A stretch of DNA of 8,974 nucleotides from an uncultured Bacilli bacterium (GTDB lineage: Bacteria; Bacillota_I; Bacilli_A; RF39; UBA660), in assembly GCA_934141615.1 (NCBI GenBank), contig CAKPCM010000037.1:1-8974 (forward strand), given 5' to 3'. This document shows positions 1-5,665 of this stretch, in pieces; within the stretch, counting starts at the first letter, position 1; every line of letters begins with the position of its first letter. The notes under the pieces are model-generated. The model had not been told where the DNA came from, did no database searches, and was given only the letters and a program-made list of their open reading frames with translations. Made by a program: the position numbers and the translations under genes.

Positions 1-21
1 TACATATTCATTATATCAAAT

Positions 22-44
22 TAAAAAGACTACTGATATAGTCT
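22..44 (-). terminator. possible weak minus-strand terminator
   Basis: The arms AGACTA (27-32) and TAGTCT (39-44) form a perfect 6-bp stem with a 6-nt loop. Read on the minus strand the stem is followed by a run of five T (complement of 23-27), so it would terminate leftward transcription. No convincing minus-strand gene feeds it, and a second pairing (TACTG 31-35 with CAGTA 46-50) competes with it. Confidence 0.25.
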
Positions 45-132
45 ACAGTAATCTTTGTATACTTTTTCAGCAGTCTCATTTATCCTGTTTTTTTTGTTTA
101 CACTTTTTTTATTAATTATGTTAATTTTTTTC

Positions 133-162
133 TCATTTATTTACTAAAGAAAAAATAAATGA
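133..162. repeat. 10-bp perfect inverted repeat over promoter
   Basis: TCATTTATTT (133-142) and AAATAAATGA (153-162) are exact reverse complements separated by 10 nt. The dyad covers the -35 element and abuts the -10 of the predicted promoter for the surface-protein operon, which is where a repressor operator would sit. The arms are AT-only apart from one C/G pair, so chance is a real possibility. Confidence 0.4.
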
Positions 163-168
163 TATTAT
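140..168 (+). promoter_or_regulatory. sigma-A-type promoter of the surface-protein operon
   Basis: TTTACT (140-145), a 17-nt spacer and TATTAT (163-168) predict a start near 175 and a leader of about 27 nt before the ATG at 202. It is the best match upstream of the first gene, but the sequence is AT-rich, so the exact element is uncertain. Confidence 0.45.
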
Positions 169-201
169 GTTCTTGTTATAAAAATAGAAGGGAATGTGTT
201 T

Positions 202-720
202 ATGAAAAAACAAAATATTATAGTAGTTGGAATCATAGCTTTTGTTTTAGCAGTTGCAGTAGGTTACGCATTATTTAGTGATACTTTAACGATTAGTGGA
301 ACAGCAACGGCAGAAGGTACTTTTGATGTTGAATTTACTTCTGTTGGTACACCTACTTGTATTGGTTTTACGGGAACTTGTGATGCCGCTTCATTAACTA
401 GTATTTCATCTGATAAGAACACGCTAAACGTAACCGTTAACAAACTAGAATTTCCTGGAGCTTATGTTGAATTTCCAGTTACGGTAACTAGTAAGGGCTC
501 TATTCCAGCAGTTTTAGAAAGTATTTCAGAATCTGGATTAACAACTGATGATACGGTTAAAGTTACGTATACTAATCTTGCAGAATTAAAAAATAAAAGA
601 TTAGAGCAAAACGGAACTCAAACCTTTACAATAAAGGTAGCGTGGGATGAAAACTCTAATAAGTCATCAGAAAATGTGCAATTTTCTATAAAGATGAATT
701 ATAAACAAATAACGTCATAA
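202..720 (+). CDS. TasA/camelysin-like surface protein with SipW-type signal peptide
   Basis: This is a small exported protein of 172 residues. The N-terminus (MKKQ, then a hydrophobic stretch at about 5-22) runs into YA-LFSDTLTISGTATA, the hallmark of SipW-dependent signal peptides; TasA has A-AFND at the same place. By that analogy cleavage would fall near A23/L24. The remainder is Thr/Ser/Val-rich and beta-prone, with C53 and C60 seven residues apart, a possible disulfide not found in its paralog at 3347-3841. The shared blocks DVEF-S-G, GAYV--P-TV, LESI, IKV-W and the closing NY-Q show that paralogy. I chose the ATG at 202 because AGAAGGGA (186-193) lies 8 nt upstream; the in-frame GTG at 196 is too close to it. 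It is first in a run ending in a SipW-like peptidase. A role as a fibre or matrix subunit is inferred. Confidence 0.8.
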   Translation: MKKQNIIVVGIIAFVLAVAVGYALFSDTLTISGTATAEGTFDVEFTSVGTPTCIGFTGTCDAASLTSISSDKNTLNVTVNKLEFPGAYVEFPVTVTSKGSIPAVLESISESGLTTDDTVKVTYTNLAELKNKRLEQNGTQTFTIKVAWDENSNKSSENVQFSIKMNYKQITS

Positions 721-728
721 TAAAATAT

Positions 729-753
729 AGGTAGGTTATAAAACCTGCTTTTT
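729..753 (+). terminator. intrinsic terminator or attenuator after the first gene
   Basis: A stem with core GTAGGTT (731-737) and AACCTGC (742-748), one G-U pair, a 4-nt loop and two extra pairs is followed by TTTTT (749-753). It lies between the first small surface protein and the next three genes. No second promoter is obvious before 805, so partial read-through would make the first protein the most abundant product. Confidence 0.6.
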
Positions 754-804
754 AAATTGAAATTTTTATGTATTTATGATAGTATTTATATGATAGGTGA
801 AGGT

Positions 805-1401
805 ATGAAAAATAAAAAGTTAAAGGTCAGTCAAAGAACAAATTTTCTAGTTATTCCAATACTTGTTTTTATTATCTTTTTATCTACGGCCTATGCTTTA
901 TTTAATGATTCATTAACCATTAATGGGGTTGCATCGACGGTTGAATATTATGAAGGTGAAAAATTGCCTGTATCAGCCGTTATAAGAGATTCAAACAATA
1001 ACAGGTATTATACTCAAGATACCACCAAAAGTGGACTTAGTTTTTCTTCGGAGTCCTGGCAAGATGATACGTACTCATTAAATATGAAAAAGGCTTTTGC
1101 AACATCGGGTGGGGAGTATACAATAAATTATACAATCACGTTTACAAATAACACTGAAACTACGTTTTCATCTGGTGAGGTTGCAACCGAAATAACAAGT
1201 AACACTGGTAGTATGCTAAAAGATGCTTCGACAACAATATCTAAAATTGAAGTTAAACCTGGTGAAAGTGTTGATGTTACAATGTCTTTTCACGTTGATA
1301 TAAGCTGGAGATATCATACTGAAGAAGCTAAAGCAACAATATCATATAACGTTCAAGGAAAAAAAAGGTATATGTATTTTATAGTAAAATACACTACATA
1401 A
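805..1401 (+). CDS. SipW-dependent-type exported protein, copy 1 of a tandem pair
   Basis: The protein has 198 residues. A basic N-terminus (KNKKLK) and a hydrophobic core (about 13-30) precede AYALFNDSLTINGVAST, a SipW-type signal with F-N-D as in TasA; predicted cleavage is A31/L32. The mature part is Thr/Ser-rich and probably an all-beta extracellular domain ending in YMYFIVKY. The next gene encodes a paralog with the same signal/cleavage block, the same YY-G---LP segment and the same C-terminal VQG---Y-YFI-KY pattern, while the middle is divergent. The ATG at 805 is preferred because AGGTGA (795-800) sits just upstream; the TTG at 757 and the ATG at 790 lack a ribosome site. I do not recognise a named family for the mature domain. 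Adhesin or matrix function is inference from the neighbouring peptidase. Confidence 0.78.
   Translation: MKNKKLKVSQRTNFLVIPILVFIIFLSTAYALFNDSLTINGVASTVEYYEGEKLPVSAVIRDSNNNRYYTQDTTKSGLSFSSESWQDDTYSLNMKKAFATSGGEYTINYTITFTNNTETTFSSGEVATEITSNTGSMLKDASTTISKIEVKPGESVDVTMSFHVDISWRYHTEEAKATISYNVQGKKRYMYFIVKYTT
907..951 (+). repeat. direct repeat copy 1, signal-cleavage block
   Basis: This 45-nt stretch encodes DSLTINGVASTVEYY and matches 1517-1561 at 42 of 45 positions, counted by eye; two of the three differences are synonymous. The flanking coding sequence of the two genes is far more divergent. Confidence 0.8.
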
Positions 1402-1417
1402 TTTGAAGGTGATAGCT

Positions 1418-2023
1418 TTGAAAAAAATATTAAGCAATGATAAAAAATTAAAGATAATAAGTGCTATAGTAGCAATATTTATTTGTTTGATTAGCATAGG
1501 TTACGCATTTTTTAACGATTCATTAACCATTAATGGAGTTGCATCAACGGTTGATTATTATAGTGGAACAATGCTTCCTACAAATCCCATTATGTTAAAA
1601 CCAGAAGATAACCTATATAGTACTTATGATACACCTAGAAGTAAGCTTTCATTAAGGGAAGAACACTGGGTAGGTGATACCTTTATAGCAATTTGGAATA
1701 AGGGTGCTGGTATTGCAATATCAAGAAAGACAATTACGTATACAGTATCATTTTCTAATCCAACAGAACTTACTTATACTAATGGAAAAGTTACTACAAA
1801 AATAGAAAATAATGGATTAGGCTATATAAAGAGTGCATCAGCGTCTGTTTCAAAAACAACTTTAAATCCAGGTGAAGCAGTAGAAGTTAAACTAACTATT
1901 ACATCTAATTTTTTAACCAGATTAGAAGATCAGGATATAACTGCTACCGTTTCATATGAACTTCAAGGAGAAACTAAGTATTTCTACTTTATAATAAAAT
2001 ATAGAGGATGGGATAATGAATAA
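1418..2023 (+). CDS. SipW-dependent-type exported protein, copy 2 of a tandem pair
   Basis: The protein has 201 residues. A basic start (KKILSNDKKLK), a hydrophobic core (about 13-30) and YAFFNDSLTINGVAST give a SipW-type signal; predicted cleavage is A30/F31. The mature part parallels the preceding gene (YYSG--LP, W--DT, TYTVSFSNPTE, an LNPGEAVEVKLT block, ELQGETKYFYFIIKY), so the two arose by tandem duplication. The start is the TTG at 1418: AGGTGA (1407-1412) lies 5 nt upstream, whereas the TTG at 1403 and the GTG at 1409 precede or overlap that site. It begins 16 nt after the previous stop and ends 18 nt before the peptidase gene, so all three are probably co-transcribed. Function beyond export is unknown. 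Confidence 0.78.
   Translation: MKKILSNDKKLKIISAIVAIFICLISIGYAFFNDSLTINGVASTVDYYSGTMLPTNPIMLKPEDNLYSTYDTPRSKLSLREEHWVGDTFIAIWNKGAGIAISRKTITYTVSFSNPTELTYTNGKVTTKIENNGLGYIKSASASVSKTTLNPGEAVEVKLTITSNFLTRLEDQDITATVSYELQGETKYFYFIIKYRGWDNE
1517..1561 (+). repeat. direct repeat copy 2, signal-cleavage block
   Basis: Second copy of the 45-nt block at 907-951, encoding DSLTINGVASTVDYY. It is the part of both proteins that a SipW-type peptidase would recognise. Confidence 0.8.
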
Positions 2024-2041
2024 TGTAAATGGGGTGATAAA

Positions 2042-3238
2042 ATGAAAAAGAATTTAAAGGTAATTATACTTTCTGTAATTGTTTTAGCATCAATAACTTT
2101 TGAAGTTATTGGTATGTCAACTTCATTTGGATCTTTTTATTCATATGTAGTAAAGCCTCTTATTTGGATATTTATTGGAATAATAACTTACTTCTTTTTT
2201 AAAGACGATGTTATTCCAAATTTAAAGCACAAAAGAGAAGTTTCATTTTGCGTTATAGTAACTACTCTTATTTATTTTGCTATATATTTTTGTATGGGAT
2301 ATGTTAAAGGTTTTGCACATAATCCGTATGATTACACGCTTAAAGGAGTAATAAATAACTTATGGATATTTGTACCAATAGTTATTGTAAAAGAATATGT
2401 AAGATACTACATGATTAATAATAGTGGTCAAAAAAGAATTTTACTTAACGCTTTACTAATATCCATTTTATTTACTTTAATTGATTTAAATATCTATAAA
2501 TTTAGTTCTTACTTTTCTAGCTCTTTAAACGCTTTTGAATTTATAATTCAAACACTTATGCCAAGTTTAATAACCAATTTATACTTAACTTATATTTCAT
2601 ATTATGCAAGCTATAAAGCAGCATTAATTTATACTTTTATACCACAATTTTTGATGTATATTTTACCGATTCTTCCGGATCTTGATTTAGCAACCTTATC
2701 ATTGTTAAATTCCATAATACCATTTTTTTCATATATTTATATTAATTATTTAATTAATAAGCTTGATAAAACACTTGATAGAAGGGGTAACAAAACTGTT
2801 GGAATAAAAGGATGGATTTTAATGATTTTGTTTATTATATTTATGGTTTTATTTGGACTTGGCGCATTTAACATTAAACCACTTGTTATTGCAAGTAATA
2901 GTATGCTTCCTAAAATAAGAAAAGGAGACATTGTAATAATTAAGGACATAGATGTTAACAAAATCAAAAAAGGTGATGTAATTAGGTATAAAATTGATGG
3001 CTATTACGTAGTACATAGAGTTGTTTTAATTAGAACAGATGAAAAAGGAAAAAGAGAATTTGTAACAAAAGGAGATAACAATAATGAGGTAGATCTTTTT
3101 GCAGTAAAAGAATATCAAGTAGATGGTATTGTTAAATTAGATATACCTTATCTTGGATATCCTACGTTAATATTTAGTAAAATTTTACATACTGATGTTG
3201 ATAAAAAAATAACTATAGATAAAGGAAGAATAAACTAA
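2042..3238 (+). CDS. sipW: signal peptidase I, SipW/ER type, with N-terminal multi-pass domain
   Basis: This 398-residue membrane protease is expected to cleave SipW-type signal peptides outside the membrane. The catalytic part is at about 257-385: a last membrane segment (257-277), then SNSMLP with Ser287, YYVVHRVV with His325, and TKGDNNN with Asp345. A His in place of the usual bacterial Lys general base defines the SipW/Sec11-like (archaeal and ER) class, and the spacing fits. Ahead of it lies an unusual domain of about 250 residues with roughly eight hydrophobic segments (about 6-27, 36-54, 67-86, 105-120, 133-152, 165-187, 192-211, 215-238); B. subtilis SipW has no comparable domain. 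GGGGTGAT (2031-2038) supports the ATG. It directly follows three genes encoding matching signal peptides, which are its likely substrates. The enzyme class is secure; the role of the N-terminal domain is unknown. Confidence 0.9.
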   Translation: MKKNLKVIILSVIVLASITFEVIGMSTSFGSFYSYVVKPLIWIFIGIITYFFFKDDVIPNLKHKREVSFCVIVTTLIYFAIYFCMGYVKGFAHNPYDYTLKGVINNLWIFVPIVIVKEYVRYYMINNSGQKRILLNALLISILFTLIDLNIYKFSSYFSSSLNAFEFIIQTLMPSLITNLYLTYISYYASYKAALIYTFIPQFLMYILPILPDLDLATLSLLNSIIPFFSYIYINYLINKLDKTLDRRGNKTVGIKGWILMILFIIFMVLFGLGAFNIKPLVIASNSMLPKIRKGDIVIIKDIDVNKIKKGDVIRYKIDGYYVVHRVVLIRTDEKGKREFVTKGDNNNEVDLFAVKEYQVDGIVKLDIPYLGYPTLIFSKILHTDVDKKITIDKGRIN

Positions 3239-3255
3239 TTGTCAAAAAATGACAA
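3239..3255. repeat. perfect hairpin directly after the signal peptidase stop codon
   Basis: TTGTCA (3239-3244), five A, then TGACAA (3250-3255) form a perfect 6-bp dyad starting at the base after the stop. No T-run follows, so it is not a typical terminator. A weaker stem (ATTGG 3258-3262 with CCAAT 3272-3276, then GTTTT) lies next to it and could contribute to termination. It may be an mRNA 3'-end structure or a protein-binding dyad 36 bp upstream of the next promoter. Confidence 0.4.
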
Positions 3256-3291
3256 ATATTGGTTTATTTTGCCAATGTTTTATAAATATCA

Positions 3292-3320
3292 TTGAACTTT
3301 ACTTTATTAATTGTTATAAT
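3292..3320 (+). promoter_or_regulatory. strong sigma-A promoter for the second surface-protein unit
   Basis: TTGAAC (3292-3297), a 17-nt spacer and a consensus TATAAT (3315-3320) predict a start near 3327 and a short leader of about 20 nt. It separates the genes at 3347 and 3855 from the peptidase unit, so they can be expressed independently. Confidence 0.8.
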
Positions 3321-3346
3321 TCTTTAATGGGAGCGTAGGATGAAAT

Positions 3347-3841
3347 ATGAAAAAGCAAAGCTTGTTAATAGTGATTGTTATATTAATTTTACTAGGCTTA
3401 TCAGTTGGTTATTCTGTGTTTAGGGTAAGTACTAATGTTAAAGGAAAAACGTCAATTGTAAAGGATTTAGACGTTGAATTTGAAAGCATTGGTAAGATAG
3501 AAGAAAATGGTAGCATGAATGTTACTTCGGAAATTTCTGATGATAAAAAAACGGTTTTAATAAACGTTCCAAAATTATCTTACATGGGTGCTTATGTGAT
3601 TGTGCCAATAACGGTTAAAAACGTAGGACAAATGCCTGCCAAGTTAGAGTCTATATATGAATATGGAACAAATGATAATGATGCTATTAAAATAACTTAT
3701 GATGGAATAGCAATTACGGATAAAGCTTTAAATCCTTTGGAAGAGGAAAAGTTTTTCATTAAAGTATCCTGGGAAAATGAGCTAAAACAAGATTCTAGTG
3801 AAATAGAATTTTATATAAGATTTAATTACGTTCAAGAATAA
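3347..3841 (+). CDS. TasA-like small surface or membrane protein, divergent signal motif
   Basis: The protein has 164 residues and is a paralog of the product at 202-720. Shared features are the MKKQ start, the hydrophobic core (about 5-22), GY at 21-22, DVEFESIG, a GAYV--P-TV block, AKLESIYEYG, IKVSWENE and the final NYVQE. The SipW recognition block is altered: where the paralog has A-LFSD this one has S-VFRV, losing the acidic residue, and the two cysteines are absent. It may therefore be processed poorly, stay anchored as a type II membrane protein, or be cut elsewhere. The ATG at 3347 has AGGA (3337-3340) 6 nt upstream; the out-of-frame ATG at 3340 overlaps that site. It is co-transcribed with the DUF5305-like gene, whose AGGAGG begins on the last base of this stop codon. 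An accessory or anchoring subunit is a guess. Confidence 0.75.
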   Translation: MKKQSLLIVIVILILLGLSVGYSVFRVSTNVKGKTSIVKDLDVEFESIGKIEENGSMNVTSEISDDKKTVLINVPKLSYMGAYVIVPITVKNVGQMPAKLESIYEYGTNDNDAIKITYDGIAITDKALNPLEEEKFFIKVSWENELKQDSSEIEFYIRFNYVQE

Positions 3842-3854
3842 GGAGGTATAAAGT

Positions 3855-4934
3855 ATGAAAAAGTTCAAACTAGAAGTTAAAACAGTTAAAAAAATAATAA
3901 TATCAACATTGTTAGTTATTGCTTTAGTTGTACAGTTTGCTTTTTTAAGTTACTTATTTAAAGCAATATCTCCAAACAAAGACAAAAGTGGCGTAATAAT
4001 GGATTATACATCTAGTGGTAACTTGGATTATAAGGTATACCTAAAACAAAATGATTTCATTGATAACAGTTATCTAAATGCCGGTGAAGCTTATATTTTA
4101 GATTTGATTGATCATATAGAAATTTCATCATTATATAGTTTTAAATCAACGGTAAAAACAAACGTAACAGGAACTAATAAATTAGTTGCAAAATTAAAGG
4201 TATATTATAAAGAGTCAACGGATAAAAATAATAACCCAGAAGTTATGGCTAAGGAAAAAGTATTAGATGAGAAAGTAATGAGTTTTAATGATAGTAATTA
4301 TGCTAGCATAGGGTCTTATGATTTATATTTAACTGATTATTTAAACATGGTTAAAGATTTTCAAAACCAGGTTAAAATAGCAGTTGATGGATATCTGGAA
4401 GTATCAGAGGTAAGTGATTTTTCTGGAGTTGTAGGTGGTGCATCTTATAATGATACTTACTCTAATACAATTAAAATACCTTTATCATCATCGGTTGTAA
4501 AAATAGAAAGTAACACATCAAAGCCAAAAACAAAATCAGTATATGAAAGTGACTTAGTCAAAACTAATAAAACGGTTATGAGCTATATCGTAATAGCAAA
4601 CATAATTACTTTCATAATAATTTGCTTCCTACTTAGAAAGTTATTTGCGTTTACTAATAAAACCGAGTACGAAAGAGAACTTAATAAGATTCTTAAAAAT
4701 TATGATGATATAATCGTAAATACTAGTACCATTTTAGATGTTAGCAAATATAAACTAATAGAAATAGATGAGTTTAAAGAGATTCTTAATTTATCAAGAG
4801 AACTTTTATTACCAATAATGAATTATGAAATGAAAAAAAATGAAGAGACTTGGTTTTACGTAATTAAAGATGATATTTTATACAGATATATAGTGTCTAA
4901 GAAAAAATTAGAAAAGAAAAAGGTTGATAAATAA
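3855..4934 (+). CDS. DUF5305-like two-TM surface protein
   Basis: The protein has 359 residues. A cytosolic basic tail and TM1 (about 13-36) lead to an extracellular domain of about 200 residues (37-240), then TM2 (about 242-262) and a cytosolic C-terminal region of about 97 residues. The start of the outer domain (LDYKVYLKQNDFIDNSYL, then a segment around YSFKS) fits my recollection of DUF5305, a family of unknown function found in archaea and Firmicutes, often beside SipW-type peptidases and their substrates. This assignment is from memory of family patterns. The start is secure: AGGAGG (3841-3846) lies 8 nt upstream. Two membrane segments with a large outer domain suit an assembly platform or anchor for the neighbouring exported proteins, but nothing in the sequence proves that. 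The last codons double as the terminator stem. Confidence 0.7.
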   Translation: MKKFKLEVKTVKKIIISTLLVIALVVQFAFLSYLFKAISPNKDKSGVIMDYTSSGNLDYKVYLKQNDFIDNSYLNAGEAYILDLIDHIEISSLYSFKSTVKTNVTGTNKLVAKLKVYYKESTDKNNNPEVMAKEKVLDEKVMSFNDSNYASIGSYDLYLTDYLNMVKDFQNQVKIAVDGYLEVSEVSDFSGVVGGASYNDTYSNTIKIPLSSSVVKIESNTSKPKTKSVYESDLVKTNKTVMSYIVIANIITFIIICFLLRKLFAFTNKTEYERELNKILKNYDDIIVNTSTILDVSKYKLIEIDEFKEILNLSRELLLPIMNYEMKKNEETWFYVIKDDILYRYIVSKKKLEKKKVDK

Positions 4935-4948
4935 TCTTTTTCTTTTTT
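4912..4948 (+). terminator. AT-rich terminator overlapping the end of the DUF5305-like gene
   Basis: AAAAGAAAAAGGTT (4912-4925) and AATCTTTTTCTTTT (4933-4946) pair over 14 positions with one G-U, around a 7-nt loop, and end in T's. The left arm is the Lys-rich C-terminal coding sequence and the stop codon straddles loop and right arm. The low GC of the stem makes efficiency uncertain. Confidence 0.55.
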
Positions 4949-4961
4949 AATCGATATAATA

Positions 4962-4990
4962 TTGTTAAATATAAAAAAATGTATTATAAT
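4962..4990 (+). promoter_or_regulatory. tRNA operon promoter
   Basis: TTGTTA (4962-4967), a 17-nt spacer and a consensus TATAAT (4985-4990) predict a start near 4997, only about 7 nt before the mature 5' end of the first tRNA. Confidence 0.75.
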
Positions 4991-5003
4991 TATTCTTGTA
5001 AAT

Positions 5004-5078
5004 TGCCCTGTAGCCAAGTGGTAAGGCATCTGACTCTGAATCAGACATGCACTGGTTCGAATCCAGTCAGGGCAACCA
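5004..5078 (+). tRNA. tRNA-Gln (CUG anticodon)
   Basis: The full cloverleaf is present: acceptor TGCCCTG (5004-5010) with CAGGGCA (5068-5074), D-arm GCC/GGC, anticodon stem TCTGA/TCAGA around loop CTCTGAA (anticodon CTG, reading CAG), T-arm ACTGG-TTCGAAT-CCAGT, discriminator A and an encoded CCA (5076-5078). CAG is likely the rarer Gln codon in such an AT-rich genome, so this is probably the minor isoacceptor. Confidence 0.95.
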
Positions 5079-5087
5079 AATATGTAT

Positions 5088-5164
5088 GGCCCGTTGGTGA
5101 AGGGGTTTAACACATCGCCCTCTCAAGGCGACATTCACGAGTTCAAATCTCGTACGGGTCACCA
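5088..5164 (+). tRNA. tRNA-Glu (CUC anticodon)
   Basis: Acceptor GGCCCGT (5088-5094) pairs with ACGGGTC (5154-5160, one G-U). The D-stem is GTG/CAC, and the anticodon stem TCGCC/GGCGA encloses CTCTCAA (anticodon CTC, reading GAG). The T-arm is ACGAG-TTCAAAT-CTCGT, followed by discriminator A and an encoded CCA (5162-5164). It follows tRNA-Gln by 9 nt and is surely co-transcribed with it. Confidence 0.95.
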
Positions 5165-5211
5165 ATTATGATATGAAACTCGAACCTTTATATATTCGAG
5201 AGTGATAAATC

Positions 5212-5235
5212 ACTAACAGAAATGTTAGTTTTTTT
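5212..5235 (+). terminator. strong intrinsic terminator of the tRNA operon
   Basis: CTAACA (5213-5218), a GAAA tetraloop and TGTTAG (5223-5228), extended by one A-T pair, are followed by seven T (5229-5235). Two further small hairpins precede it in the trailer: CTCGAA 5179-5184 with TTCGAG 5195-5200, and AGTGA/TCACT around TAAA. Confidence 0.88.
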
Positions 5236-5424
5236 GTTATTTAAGAAAGCAATGAGGATTATATGATAACCCAAAATATGAAGAAATTAATATCACTTAT
5301 GCAAAACTTTATATGGATTTTGGTATCAAAAATAGGGGAAAATTAGTATTGTAAAACAGACAAAATAAGCAAATATCGGAAAAAATCTTTATTATATTAC
5401 TTATGTATTTTGGAATATTAAAAC
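5236..5424. other. no convincing gene; possible coding remnants
   Basis: No long open frame is present. One frame is open at 5256-5351 and reads like ordinary protein (YDNPKYEEIN, then YAKLYMDFG) but has no start codon. Another frame holds a 27-codon ORF at 5263-5346 with a weak GAGG. The two overlap and cannot both be right. Decayed accessory DNA is the simplest reading. Confidence 0.3.
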
Positions 5425-5453
5425 TTGCAAAAAAACTGATTTTATGATAGTAT
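5425..5453 (+). promoter_or_regulatory. promoter of the candidate antitoxin RNA
   Basis: TTGCAA (5425-5430), a 17-nt spacer and TAGTAT (5448-5453) predict a start near 5460. The -10 keeps the key TA...AT positions. The segment TGATAGTAT (5445-5453) recurs exactly in the opposing toxin promoter. Confidence 0.6.
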
Positions 5454-5477
5454 GTATTTAGCAGGAAGAATTTGCAT

Positions 5478-5523
5478 AAAATAAAAAGGGAACATTCAGT
5501 TTTTCCGAGTTGAATGTCTACCC
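5478..5523 (-). terminator. predicted terminator of the toxin mRNA
   Basis: Read on the minus strand, GGG (5523-5521) and ACATTCA (5517-5511) pair with TGAATGT (5498-5492) and CCC (5490-5488), with a small internal bulge and a 12-nt loop, followed by TTTTT (5487-5483), A and TTTT. It would end the toxin message about 85 nt after its stop codon. Confidence 0.55.
5488..5522 (+). repeat. inverted repeat copy A of the toxin-antitoxin locus
   Basis: On the plus strand this reads GGGAACATTCAGTT, an insert of about 7 nt, then GTTGAATGTCTACC. It matches, in opposite orientation, copy B at 5689-5715. In the toxin mRNA copy A lies in the 3' region and is complementary to the 5' end. Confidence 0.75.
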
Positions 5524-5539
5524 AATTTATATTGAATCA

Positions 5540-5573
5540 GACACTTATTCTAGCGAATGAGTGTCATTTTTTT
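5540..5573 (+). terminator. strong intrinsic terminator of the antitoxin RNA
   Basis: GACACTTATTC (5540-5550), loop TAGC and GAATGAGTGTC (5555-5565) form an 11-bp stem with one G-U pair, followed by A and seven T (5567-5573). On the other strand, the T-run and the first stem base encode the last toxin codons and its stop. Confidence 0.88.
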
Positions 5574-5659
5574 ATTATTACTATCATAATGATAAGGAGA
5601 AATAAAATGATAGTAATGTATCGAAGGACTTTGATTACAAAGTTTCTTTTCTTCATCAT
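5564..5659 (-). CDS. candidate type I toxin: small cationic hydrophobic peptide
   Basis: This 31-residue peptide starts MMKKRNFVIKVLR and is followed by a hydrophobic span at residues 14-29 (Y, T, L, F, M, V and many I) and two terminal Lys. One membrane helix with basic residues at both ends is the usual form of type I toxins that insert into the inner membrane. AGGAGG (5672-5667) lies 7 nt from the first ATG, a perfect site. The message would start near 5715 from the promoter at 5751-5723, giving a leader of about 56 nt. A short plus-strand RNA converges on it. The peptide lacks motifs I associate with Fst and matches no toxin family I recognise. A membrane peptide with no toxic role, or a chance ORF, remains possible, but the ribosome site, two promoters and two terminators argue against chance. 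Confidence 0.65.
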   Translation of the reverse strand: MMKKRNFVIKVLRYITIILFLLIIMIVIIKK

Positions 5660-5665
5660 TATCAA

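Larger units (their letters stand above)
5460..5573 (+). ncRNA. candidate type I antitoxin RNA, antisense to the toxin mRNA 3' end
   Basis: This is a predicted transcript of about 114 nt, bounded by the promoter at 5425-5453 and the terminator at 5540-5573, with no credible ORF. It contains two stem-loops: ACATTCA (5492-5498) with TGAATGT (5511-5517) around a 12-nt loop, and the terminator hairpin. The toxin mRNA is read convergently through the same DNA, so the RNA is perfectly complementary to its 3' untranslated region and last codons. That arrangement of convergent short RNA, small hydrophobic ORF and overlap at the 3' ends is known from type I systems such as TxpA/RatA and Fst. The exact 5' end is a prediction. 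Confidence 0.6.

Noticed and set aside
11..79. 22-codon minus-strand ORF (start MRLLKKYTK) with AGGA nearby
   Set aside because: The AGGA is only 3 nt from the ATG, the frame runs through the possible terminator hairpin, and there is no hydrophobic or antisense architecture like that at 5425-5751.
2342..2420. CPBP/CAAX-protease motif in the membrane domain of the signal peptidase
   Set aside because: The KEYVR sequence near residue 118 resembles but does not match EExxxR, and I see no following histidine motifs.
2746..2967. 73-codon minus-strand ORF inside the signal peptidase gene
   Set aside because: It lies wholly antisense to a well-supported coding region with catalytic motifs, and has no ribosome site or independent support.
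4856..5113. 85-codon minus-strand ORF
   Set aside because: It crosses tRNA-Gln and part of tRNA-Glu in antisense. The stretch reading CPDWIRTSACLIQ is the typical false translation of a tRNA complement.
5263..5346. 27-codon plus-strand ORF (start MITQNMKK) with a GAGG
   Set aside because: A second frame over the same bases reads more like real protein, no promoter or own terminator is seen, and length alone is expected by chance.
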